Of a stretch of 64,000 bases of DNA, positions 54,671 to 64,000 are shown in pieces (within the stretch, counting starts at the first letter, position 1; every line of letters starts with the position of its first letter). The position numbers and the translations under genes are program-made. The stretch lies in NCBI GenBank assembly GCA_963970005.1, contig CAXAMN010021607.1, forward strand, positions 509,886-573,885, in the 5' to 3' direction. The notes under the pieces were generated by a model, which searched no databases, had not been told where the DNA came from, and saw only the letters and a program-made list of their open reading frames with translations. The DNA is from Durusdinium trenchii. Taxonomy: Eukaryota; Sar; Dinophyceae; Suessiales; Symbiodiniaceae.

Positions 54671-56630
54671 GAAGAATTATGTGTTCGAGAGTACCCTGTG
54701 TCCTGCAATTGCATAGAGTTTGTCTTTAATATTCCTAGGACTTGGCTGCAGGACTTGGTTACAAAAAACAAATTTTGGAGACGAACGTGATTTTTCCCAG
54801 TCACCAACTTCATAGAGGTCTAAATGCAGCCTGTCATTTTGGATGTCATATGCAGCATTTTACCAAAGTAAAATTGATATGCCCAAACCATCCCCTTAAT
54901 TCCAAGGAAGACTCTTTCAAGAACTACTATGTGGCTGCTCACTGTACAAGACCTACCCCACCTTTTTGCACAGAACCCTATCAGCGGGCACCTGGCCTCA
55001 GCCAAGCACACTATAGGCCCAACGTGCCCTCCATATCAGTCAACGCATTGGTGACACAGCGACCGCAAAGCCCCGCAGCTTTAGGCTTCTGCTAGCCTCC
55101 CAGACACCGTGAAGAGCACGATTGCGTTCACGTGCCTTTGCTGTTCATGCCAACTTTCTCTTGCTATTGCCTTACCCCTTTCCACGTCACGCCGAGTTTT
55201 CTTGCTTCCTTCAATCCGGCTGCGTGCGTGAAGATCTCTGATCTAAACTTCGCACGACCGGGGCATCCTGTCACACTACGCTTCACCTTGTTAACACCGT
55301 GCGTGGAGTTTGCCAAACATATTGACCAAGGCGGCCTTTCATAGCGTTTTGTGTCACAACTATGTACACATTAAAGGTTGCCTCTTCGTCGGCGTTATTT
55401 CCCGCTTGCTTCTCTCGACCTTTAGACTTGACCGACCACAATTGAACCACTTGCCATCGCATGGGGTTCCCTAGCGATGCGTTTTTTTGGCAATTCCGGA
55501 AGCTATATGTCGCGGCGCTTTCCCGGACCCATTCCATCTTGGTGATCTATGACAACTAGGAGCAAGGAAGCTACCTACTAGTAGCTCCTGGCATTTCTAT
55601 TAGGAACAAGAAGCTATTAGTAACAAGGGCGTTTCTACTAGGAGCAAGGGAAACTACTAGTAGCTCCTGGCATTTCTACTAGGAAAAAGAGTCTACTAGT
55701 AACAAGGGCATCGCTACTAGTCATCCCCAAGGTGTGAATTTGTAAGCCACTCTCCATGGCCCCTTGCGACAACTTCTCGAAGACCCTGCTGTGCAATTGG
55801 TGGCCACCGCAGCGAACTGTTGGGCAACATCCAACAGCAGTCTTCGCCTGGATCCAAGCCTTGGTCTGAAAGATGCTGTCGTGCACACGTGCAATCGCAC
55901 TCTGCATTCTACTGGGACTGGAGCTTTACTCTGCCTTGAGCTTGGCTTGGTTCAAGGCTGGGTCAAGCATGCCGCCATGCCGCTCTTGGGCCCGGTCGCT
56001 TTTTCTTGGACCTGCCACTCGTCCTTGGTGATTCTTTCGCCGCCACTGACTTCGTCGCCTTGGACAAACTCAACAAAGCAGTCATAAGCAGTCTACATGC
56101 CAGCTCTCCGCTACGAACGTCTTTGCAGTCACGGCCTACCAGCTCCAAGGCCAATTGTTGCCTAGCCTCATGGACTTAGCGCGACAGCCCTTACGCTTGA
56201 GCACCTTTGCTCCTTCAGTAGCGTTCCTTCTTTGCCTTCTATTCGTGCCTTTTCTCTCCTCTCCAGCCGTGCACTTCAGCTCCTTCACACTGCGACCTTG
56301 GCATCCGCCTGCGCCAAAAAAAAAAGTGCGTCCGCTCCCTGCTCTTTCCTGTGTGCAGCTCTGGTTTCCTGTGTGCATTCGCAGGTGTGCACATTTTTAT
56401 TGTCTACTAGTGGGGCTGTACGACCGTGAAACAAGATTGAATCGCTGCCGGAGGCGATCCTTCAGAGACTTTGAAAGTGAATCTCACCTTTTGCAGGGAG
56501 GCGGGAATCCGCGGTCAGCACAATGATACACCAAACGCATGCTGTTCACTTCTTAGCAAACACTTTGTGGAAACACTGCAGTCCTCAAGTTCTGTTTTGT
56601 GGGTTCGAGGCAAAGTTCAAATTCAATTTC
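54671..56630. other. No gene recognised; CTACTAG repeat cluster at 55556-55725
   Basis: The cluster contains two ~80-bp higher-order copies of CTACTAGTAGCTCCTGGCAT followed by CTATTAGGAACAAGAAG-type units. Elsewhere only short conflicting frames are seen. Confidence 0.4.
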
Positions 56631-56633
56631 AAG

Positions 56634-58240
56634 CAGCGGCAGTGTGTCGGTGCCTTGATACCTTCAAGACTCTTAGCTCAGGGTTGACTGATGCGCTTGA
56701 TTGCACTTGTGAGGTTGGGACCGCTTTGCATGTTGCAGTACTTCACAGGTGTACTGCACAGATGTTTCTTTTATAAAGAAAGGGTTGATCAAGACATGAA
56801 CACTAAAGACTCGCTAACCACTGCAGAGTTTTCTCAGGAATGGGTTCGGCTTGCTCAGACGTTTGCTACAGCAAAAGGCTGATCCTGAACAGGAGACAAA
56901 AAAAGCAACGGTCCTGCCTGGAAATACACACGAATACCCTTCAAGCATACGGTAAATACAGTGCTGCTCTCAAACGAAAGAGACGGCTCACAGAAGGCCC
57001 AAACCATGGAACACATCAACAAGAACGCAGGAAACGGATGGAATGGACAGATTAGCTGATTACCTAAAGCGCAATCCAAACTTTGTAGTAAACAGTCAAG
57101 CAAACAATGACGAACTTTGAAGCGCTGCACAGCATAATTGTACTGTATTTGTACTGTTAAGCATGATGATAGATAGAGACGCATAGCATCGCACCGCATA
57201 TGGCATGTTGAGACTTGACAATGGACATGCAGGAGTTCTACTATCGCTCTCGCGGTGATCCTGCATTTGCTCCAGCGATACATTTGGCAGCAGCACGTGA
57301 TTTGATTCGCGAGGATCTTAGAAACAGTTAACCCAATCTCAGTATATAGATCCAAAATGCTTGCAGAGCAACTTGGGAATCGAACCAACTTGATTGAGTG
57401 CTCAACTGGGGCCTCGCCCAATGCTATGCAATGCTCACATGTTTAGTGGTTTTGAATCAATTCAGGTCACATCAGCCTATTGATAGAACACCGTGCAAGT
57501 GTGCATGTCGTCCTGTCCTGTTAGAGCCAAGATCAATCTGTAAACGAGAATCAGACACCACTCGTTTCTACCAGGCAGTCAGCAAGGTGAACAATGAGAA
57601 TAATTTCACTGCTTTGCATGAGGACACGGAGTTGTTCGACAATTTGTGAAGACTCATCGATGCACCCTCAAGCTTTTTGAGGCTGCCAGTTATGGGTTGC
57701 AAAGATCTGCTCTGTGTCTCTTGAGAGCAAGAGCTGATCCAAATGCAACAAATCTCAAGGCGGGGGGGTGAAAGACGTTCAGACATGTTCACAATGCCAC
57801 GGTTAGATTCCACCTTTGTTGAAACAAAGGCATGCAACCTGGTCTCAAGATGTCTCATGCACTTTGACGTCAGATGCACACCCCCCTTGCATTGCGCAGC
57901 TCGACAAGGGGATACAAGGTGGGCCTCTGAGTTTGCCAAGGCTGCTTTTCTGTCAGCACTACACTGCTCGAAGCTGTAAGCGAGGATGTGTCTCCTGCTG
58001 AAGAACCACGGAGCTGATTTGAAGGTGAGGAAAAACTGAATACAGTAATTGAACTGTTGCTTTGAATACCTTTGAGTTCTTTTGCAAAAAAAACATTCCA
58101 ATTTGATCCAATTGTTTGACCAAAGGCATCAAACCGGTTGCACTTTCTGAGGCTAAAGATGTCAACGAAGCCACGCCTGTCATTGTCGCAGCTTCCTGGC
58201 TGAATTGGGCTTTGCACTGCATACATGATACACGCCTACA
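56634..58240 (+). CDS. Ankyrin-repeat protein, at least seven short exons
   Basis: Exons deduced from the 27-33-residue ankyrin consensus: A (about 56634-56748, ending VGTALHVAVLH); B (56838 to about 56951, NGFGLLRRLLQQKADPEQE); D (57575-57622, VNNENNFTALHE); E (57682-57767, AASYGLQRSALCLLRARADP); F (57874-57918, TPPLHCAARQGDT); G (57985-58024, MCLLLKNHGADLK); H (from 58152, AKDVNEATPVIVAASW). Joins A/B, D/E, E/F, F/G and G/H keep phase and rebuild repeats of consensus length, for example TALHEAASYG with RADPNA and AARQGDTRMCLLLKNHGADL. Introns are 59-127 bases; D/E has a GA donor, the others GT. One or more exons between B and D are missing from this model. Ankyrin repeats bind proteins; the specific partner is unknown. 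A further exon at 59056-59240 may belong to it. Confidence 0.75.
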
Positions 58241-58329
58241 TTGGGCCTACTCTTGTGAAGGAGTCGGACCGTGCTGTGAATGCATTCTTGCTGTCAGAAG
58301 CGTTCTTGCCAGTAAACAGTAGTGAAGTC

Positions 58330-59050
58330 CATTTCCTAACGCAAGCCTAGAAGTGTTGCTTTAGCATTTTTGTGAGGGCAAATTCATTCCCCAAGGCAAG
58401 CGGTTTTAGTAAGGAATCGGAATACTGTAGAGTAAAGAAAGCATTCTTGTTGGTGGCAGTACGGAGTAGGGTGACGTCCAGTCTAATGAAACCGTTCGCA
58501 TACATTTTCGCATGGAAACTTAATAGAATAAAACAGTATTGAGATATCTTGGCAGGTTGAACGAGGGCGGTTCAGGTGTGCAGCTCGGTTTTATCCAGCA
58601 GCGCACATAGCTCATATCAGGGTTTGCCGTTTGGGGACACTTAATTCACGAGGGAACGATGATTTCGCGTGGACTTTCGCTTGCGCAGGTTTGACAAGCT
58701 TTTCATCCTCATGGAGAAATCATTTGAAGACCTGCTCGTGGCGCGGTAATGCTTCTCAGTGAAATTGTGTGCAAGTCCGTGCAGGATTTGCTACTCCTTC
58801 TCAATCCCGCCACAACATACACTACCGTTTTGGGTCTAAGTCTTTTCGCCATTATTCGCAACCCAATCGTTTGGACAGGTTTCGAGACTATGTGCTAGCG
58901 TAGGGCCCCACACTCAGCTTTGGTGTCTCTGAAGTGACAGAGGATCCCCTGTACCTTCAACATGGCAAGGCCAGAAGTAATGCGAGACAACAGCACCAAC
59001 GAAGTCCATCATTCGTGGAGAGAGGCGTGTCTCTTGTTGCATTGCATCCT
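58330..59050. other. No gene recognised
   Basis: Unremarkable sequence, possibly an intron of the ankyrin gene. Confidence 0.3.
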
Positions 59051-59055
59051 ATACA

Positions 59056-59247
59056 GGAATTGTCTTGGGGTTGGCCGTGCTGGAGGCTCTCGTGAAGGAA
59101 GCCAGCGAAAAGCCAGCACAGGTCCCAGCAAGCCTTAACAACAGGAGGCTACTTGAAGACCATTCAAAAAATTCATATGATACCTCCGAGATCCTCCGAG
59201 CATGTACCAAGCGTGGACAATCTCCATTGCAAAGCAGTACTTTGTAG
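59056..59247 (+). CDS. Candidate helical exon downstream of the ankyrin gene
   Basis: After a TACAG acceptor at about 59051-59055 the frame reads LGLAVLEALVKEASEKPAQV, then NNRRLLEDHSKNSYDTSEIL, and stops at 59245-59247. Leu/Ala/Glu-rich helices would suit the end of an ankyrin domain. No direct evidence joins it to the exons upstream. Confidence 0.35.
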   Translation, partial: GIVLGLAVLEALVKEASEKPAQVPASLNNRRLLEDHSKNSYDTSEILRACTKRGQSPLQSSTL

Positions 59248-59249
59248 TC

Positions 59250-60990
59250 TTCTCTGCCCTTGGCCTTGCAAGCGGGGCTTGTCTTCGACAACTGCTGCAA
59301 AGATTTGTTCAAACCAGAGAAAAGGGATGTAGGGCAATGTAAGGGCCCCTTCAATGAGGTCTCCTTAAGAGCCTTAATAAGGGGGCCCTTACTCACTATT
59401 TTGAATGTTCTTTGCAAAACGAGCTGACTAGGTCCGGGCTGCTGAGCACTGGATGGAGATTATGAACAATTCTGCCGGAGCGGGTGAGGACACTGGATGA
59501 CTTGATTTGTTTCTTGCGTTTCTTTCTTGACCTTGCTTGCTTCCTAGGTCCTAGTTGTTCATGGACAATCTTGCAGTGTATGCATATAATATATATATAT
59601 ATATTACAAGATTACAAACTATATATTAGATCGAGAGAGAAGGTCAGAGAGAATTGACACGACAATCCGCTGGAGGACATTTTGGATGCCCTCACTGTCC
59701 TTCCTCAAGCACAGAGTGATGCCTTCAACCCTGTCCCCAGGCGAATGTCTGAACTGTGCTTCCCTACGCTGTGTTCTTAACATCATTTTTTGTACTTGAA
59801 AGATAAGATGGACAGCAATTGAACATCCTCGCTTTGTGTGTGTGTGTCTGTGTGTGTGTGTTTCTTCTTGCATGCTAGAATGTCGTGTGACTCTTTACCA
59901 TGTTCAGTGTTCACTGATTCATTGCTTCAAATTAAACATGTCACTTGTTCATTCCTGATACAGCAAGAATATAACCCTGCACATGGCTTTCTCACTTTAG
60001 CTGCATGCTCCAACACTAAAAGTACGAGAATGTCCTGGGAATGATAGAAACTCCTCTGCGGTCCCATTATGCAGCTGGACAAACAATTACCACCTATACT
60101 AGGCCACGGAGAGCCATCACACAATCCAGGTTTCCTACGGTTTCCTTTTCAGTTTCCTTTTTTCTACTGTAACAATTTAGCAACCAAATGAAGAAGCGTT
60201 GCGTCCTACCTAGGAGCTAACTTAGCCGTACTATATAAATTAAGTAGGCGCCTACTTAAGTAAGTAGTAGGGGGCAGAGTGGCCTCACAAAAAAAATTTC
60301 CATTCGTCCCCAAGTTTCATCCACTCACTTTCAGGTCTCAAACCGGATGCTTTTAGCCAGGGACACGCACCCACACTTTCGGGGTGCTCATGTGCAGCTA
60401 GGGAATACATTGTGTTCGATGGCTTTTCCGTCACGCACCAGTGTTCGCATGTTTGCCTCTTGGCCACTTGCTGCTCATGGTCTATATGAATTGTGACACT
60501 GCATTGCTTTGGTTTTGCATTTCGCAGTCTAGAGCTCCACATGGTCTTGTGTGATTGCTGTTTCTGTGCGCCTGTGGCGCCTGTGTGTAGATATGAGCAA
60601 CCTGATTTATTTACGCAAAGGTATTTAGTAAAGGACCCGACATTGGCATTGCAGAATTTGCATTTTACTTGGAAAGCGATAATACACTCATCAAAAAAAG
60701 GATAACATTTTGATAGCATCATGTTTCATTATAGGAAAGCGTAGTTTGCATAGCTGCAGTACAGCTTTTTAACCAGAAGACCATCAGGGAACCTCGTTTC
60801 AGCTTAGTGTAGCCTTTCCCAAAGCCGTATTTGACTTCGGACTTTGGCGACAGGTTTGTCCGAAATGTAGCTGTAGTCAAACGATAACCTAAACGATAAC
60901 CAAACGATAACGTAAATGTAGACGAACCTGTGCTACGAAACCAGTGCCCCACTTGTATCTGAAACATATCTTCCAAGCAAGCTCAAGACA
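59250..60990. other. No gene recognised
   Basis: Includes TA and TG microsatellites at 59586-59606 and 59835-59862. No supported exon. Confidence 0.35.
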
Positions 60991-60997
60991 TGGCTGG

Positions 60998-61245
60998 TCT
61001 ACTACTACTACTACTACCACCACTGCTACAACAACAACAACTACTACTACCACCACTGCTACAACAACAACAACTACTACTACTACTACCACCACTGCTA
61101 CAACAACAACAACTACTACTACTACTACCACTACTACTACTACTACTGCTACTACTACTGCTACTGCTACTGCTACTGCTACTTCTACTACTACTACTCC
61201 TGCTGCTACCACTTCTACTCCTACTGCTACTGCTACTACTGCCCC
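60998..61245. repeat. CTA/ACA trinucleotide array with higher-order units
   Basis: Blocks of CTACTACTACC, ACCACTGCTACAACAACAAC and CTACTACTACT repeat in a 39-45-base higher-order pattern about three times, then degenerate CTA/CTG triplets follow. Long Thr, Leu or Val frames are artefacts. Confidence 0.95.
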
Positions 61246-62890
61246 CACCAAACGGCGACAAGTCAAAAACAATGCTGGGGCTGTGTGTGTAGCGATGCCA
61301 CCATAGAAGGCGATACCCATGACCTTACCACACAGAAGGAGTTTTGACCGTCGCACGTCTGCTTCCATGTCCAAACAGTCTGCTGCATTGTGAAAACAAC
61401 CTTTAACCTAAGTAAGGTTCAAAACGTGGAAAACGATAATACACTCATCAAATTGAAATGTGCAAGGCCCACATAACAAATAAACAACGTCGCTCATATG
61501 TATACTAGGAGACCAGCACTTAGAATATTGAAGCTATAGGATTTATGAATTACTCTTTTTTGCACTTTCAGAGAGCAGGGTTTTTGACATTTGCAGATAG
61601 AATATGGCACGTGCAGATAGAATACTGATTGTACGGAGACGCCATGCGTGAACCTCTGCTCCAGCATGCCCTCAAAGCTGTGTGCAGTGACTACTGTATG
61701 TGATGCTGAGCACATACTGTACCACAGTATACTGCAATCCTTCATTCTTTAGGAGGATCAAGTTGACAGGATCACTTGTGGTCTCTTGCATATTCCAACT
61801 GTGGCGGCATATTCTTACTGCAATGCTCCCAACTAATTAAAATTGTCATATTCTAACTGCATTATATTTATTTAAACCTATTCTAACTGCCTGTCCCTAG
61901 TGTTGGGGCTCTCTAGACTCTAGCTGCATTTTTAGGCGAGCTCGGCTGCCATTGGGCAAAGACATGTTGTGCTGGGCTTGGTGAATCTTCCGGCTGAGTA
62001 AGCACTTTGTGACCAAGCTTTCTCCAGGTGTTGCTATGAAAGGACGTCCGAGTGGAAATATGACACGATTCTTGGATGGAAGTTGTTTTCAAAACAGTTA
62101 TATGATTGCATCATATTGCATCTCGGTATTTCGCACATGACTTTGGCCCTTTGGCTCCGATTCAATTATATGATTGCAGAAGCAACTGCTGAGGGAAAGC
62201 GCTGTTTGGCAGTCCAAGCTATGCCCGGGTATCAAGAGTGGCTGGGTGTCATGGCCACAGTCCGCTGCAACGACAAATACATTGATTTGGTGCATTGTAC
62301 TTGCAGGATCATTGACAATATTGATACAGGTACAGTAGGTACAGTGCCTAAACCATCGTTGCAAAAAAAAAACATTCTCAGGACGAGGGGCTCGGGACCT
62401 GCATCAAACCGGGCCTTTGAGGCCCAGTGAACTCTTTTGCAACCTGCAATGATATGTGCATATATTTGCAACCTGCAGAACCTACTGGGCTACTTCAAGC
62501 GCGGGGGAGGACTGCCTCCATTTATGCAAGATTAGTTCAGATTCCATCATTTTGTCTTCTGCATGCGTTTGTGAACGCCTGACTTGAATCCAATTCGTAT
62601 CAGAGGACTTCCCTTTCAGTCACCGCTTGTTTGACCGGCCTTTTTGCCCTGCGAGGCCCCAGTGAGAGAAACTTATCCGCGTCAACGGTCCGTGCGTGCA
62701 GCTGGCTGGTTGACCTATTTTGTGTACACATTGTATCACATTGTTTGTTTGCTAGGACCGAATATCTCAAGCAGGAGGTCGCTTCGCCATGCTTAGCAAT
62801 TTTCCTCGTGTTTTCCCTTGCGAGCAGAACAAAGTGCAGTCATACCATTTTTTGCCAAGACAGCTCGCTTCAGATTGAGATTCACTCTTC
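61246..62890. other. No gene recognised
   Basis: AT-rich spacer; ATAACACACTCATCAAA-like phrases occur near 60680 and 61437. No supported exon. Confidence 0.35.
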
Positions 62891-62896
62891 TTGCAG

Positions 62897-63063
62897 GCCA
62901 CCAGATCCGAAAGCACAGAACTTGTGCCAGTCAAGGTGAGACAGGCTGGTTTAGCTTGGCCAGACAATAGTTGAGGCCGTCGCTGAACTTTTGTTACTTG
63001 CAGTTGAAGCTGCCTGGCATCATCAATCCCGATGTTATGGACATCCTTGCGCTACTTGCATGA
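62897..63063 (+). CDS. Candidate last two exons of an unrecognised gene
   Basis: Exon 1 (62897-62935) lies between TTGCAG and a GTGAGA donor and reads ATRSESTELVPVK. Exon 2 (63004-63063) follows ACTTGCAG and reads LKLPGIINPDVMDILALLA, then TGA. Both are phase 0, so the join gives an uninterrupted C-terminus. The 68-base intron has canonical ends. No family is recognised and the upstream exons were not found. Confidence 0.4.
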
Positions 63064-63239
63064 AAACAAGGTATACCCGGTTCTGGGAGCCGGGTGTATA
63101 TGGAAAAGGCAGCCGTTTGATTTCGCAACCCTTCAAGCATGTCTTTGTTCTGCAAGATACTGAGGAGTCTTGTTTGATTGTCTTTTGAATATTTTCCACC
63201 AACAGCGAAGAGGGTCTTCAGCCATAGTATAGACTTCGG

Positions 63240-63465
63240 TTCCAAAGCAGGTTCCGGGGGGAGGTTGCGGAGGGGGTTCCGGAGCAGCTCTGCAGGAGGT
63301 TCTGGAGCACGTTCCAGGGCACGTTCCGGAGGAGGTTCTAGAGCATGTTCCGGAGGAGGCTGTGGAGGAGGTTCCGGAGGAGGATCTGGAGGAATTCTTT
63401 CTGGAAGAGGTTCTGGCGCAGGTTGCGGAGCAGGTTCTCAAGGATGGGAGGTTGTGGAGGAGTTT
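63240..63465 (+). repeat. GTTCCGGAGGAG repeat, possibly coding
   Basis: Imperfect 12-18-bp units around GAGGTTCCGGAGGAGGTTCT. One + frame gives a regular acidic helix pattern (EEVLEHVPEEAVEEVPEEDL), another a Gly/Ser repeat. The acidic frame then runs EVLAQVAEQVLKDGR and could be a real exon. It lies ~180 bases after the candidate terminal exon upstream. Confidence 0.5.
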
Positions 63466-64000
63466 TGGGGGAGTGAGTGGTTTTTCATGTTCAGCATGCG
63501 ATTGTTCAATCGGAACCAATTCCGACGCAGTTGGGAGCCACCCTGTCCCCATGGGATCGGGGGGTTGGCACCCTTTGAGATTGCAGCCCTCAATTCCAAT
63601 CGTGTAAGGGATATCAGGGTTAGTGCAGCACCGGAGTTTGACATTCATGATGATCAAGTGGTGAATAGGAGACAAAGTTGCCGCTTCAACAATTGCATTT
63701 CACTTGACAGGTTGCAACAGCCTGACGAACTCGCAAGAAAACCAACCTTTCCCATTCACCCCAGACCTACTGAAACAACTCAGAGTAGCTTCTTGTGAAC
63801 GTCCATAAGGTTTTACCGCCTGTTTTGGTAGCTCCCTGAACTCCAAGGATCAAAAAAATGCATGGGTGATCGCGTGCGGATGGTAGAGGAATAGACGGTA
63901 TAAGATGGTCCCGATGCAGAAAACCCAGCATAACACCCTATAGGTCGTGCTTGTGGACTCTTTCGGTCTTGCCAAGGTTCACTGTCAACCACAACGTCTT
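63466..64000. other. No gene recognised
   Basis: Open frames continue from the repeat to about 63798 but show no motif. Confidence 0.3.

Noticed and set aside
57568-58101. 177-codon minus strand ORF
   Set aside because: It is antisense to several ankyrin exons with consensus-length repeats on the + strand.
60998-61374. Long frames of Thr, Leu or Val runs on both strands
   Set aside because: They are translations of a CTA/ACA trinucleotide array in every frame, with no non-repetitive coding sequence attached.

Overview
The window looks like nuclear DNA of a dinoflagellate, most likely Symbiodiniaceae or a close relative. Four things point there. (1) A 17-base match to the 3' part of the dinoflagellate spliced leader sits at 52038-52054, just upstream of a retroelement reading frame. 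(2) Coding exons are short, and their protein-supported splice sites include GT-AG, GC-AG and probably GA-AG. (3) There are two decayed retroelements of types common in dinoflagellate genomes, one with reverse transcriptase fused to a cytosine-C5 methyltransferase. (4) Unrelated mini- and microsatellites are abundant and coding density is low. Every gene recognised with confidence is on the + strand, as expected for one-directional dinoflagellate gene clusters.

Layout. 1.5-2.6 kb: a one-exon voltage-sensor protein resembling the Hv1 proton channel. 3.5-5.5 kb: a glycoside hydrolase family 1 beta-glucosidase with a hydrophobic leader. 5.5-12.3 kb: repeats (T-rich and purine-rich tracts, a ~62-bp tandem repeat, CTG arrays, a duplicated ~380-bp unit, a 10-N gap). 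15.2-17.5 kb: short + strand exons, including a ubiquitin-like fold split by an intron and a HEAT-repeat pair. 19.3-24.7 kb: scattered coiled-coil exons. 25.1-30.05 kb: a decayed retroelement with zinc finger, RT, RNase H-like and DNMT parts. 32.6-36.9 kb: a satellite block of two interleaved repeat families plus a ~185-bp duplication. 38.1-38.7 kb: a DUF1295/steroid-5-alpha-reductase-like membrane enzyme with a one-base homopolymer frameshift. 39.2-39.5 kb: two phase-compatible exons of an unrecognised gene. 41.5-44 kb: nested minisatellites, including ~1.25 kb of a 13-14-bp repeat. 47.46 kb: a PDZ-like exon. 52.0-54.7 kb: a second decayed retroelement (Gag-like) with the spliced-leader relic at its 5' end. 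56.6-58.2 kb: an ankyrin-repeat gene whose exon borders can be set to the base from the repeat consensus. 62.9-63.1 kb: a possible last exon pair.

The genes do not form an obvious pathway; the window is a typical stretch of expanded, retroposon-rich genome. The observations most worth following are the RT-DNMT element, the spliced-leader relic on a retroelement, the unusual Hv1-like protein with an in-frame stop before a glycine-rich tail, and the protein-anchored GC-AG and GA-AG introns. All identifications come from reading motifs by eye; no database search was run. Exon limits are tentative unless stated otherwise.
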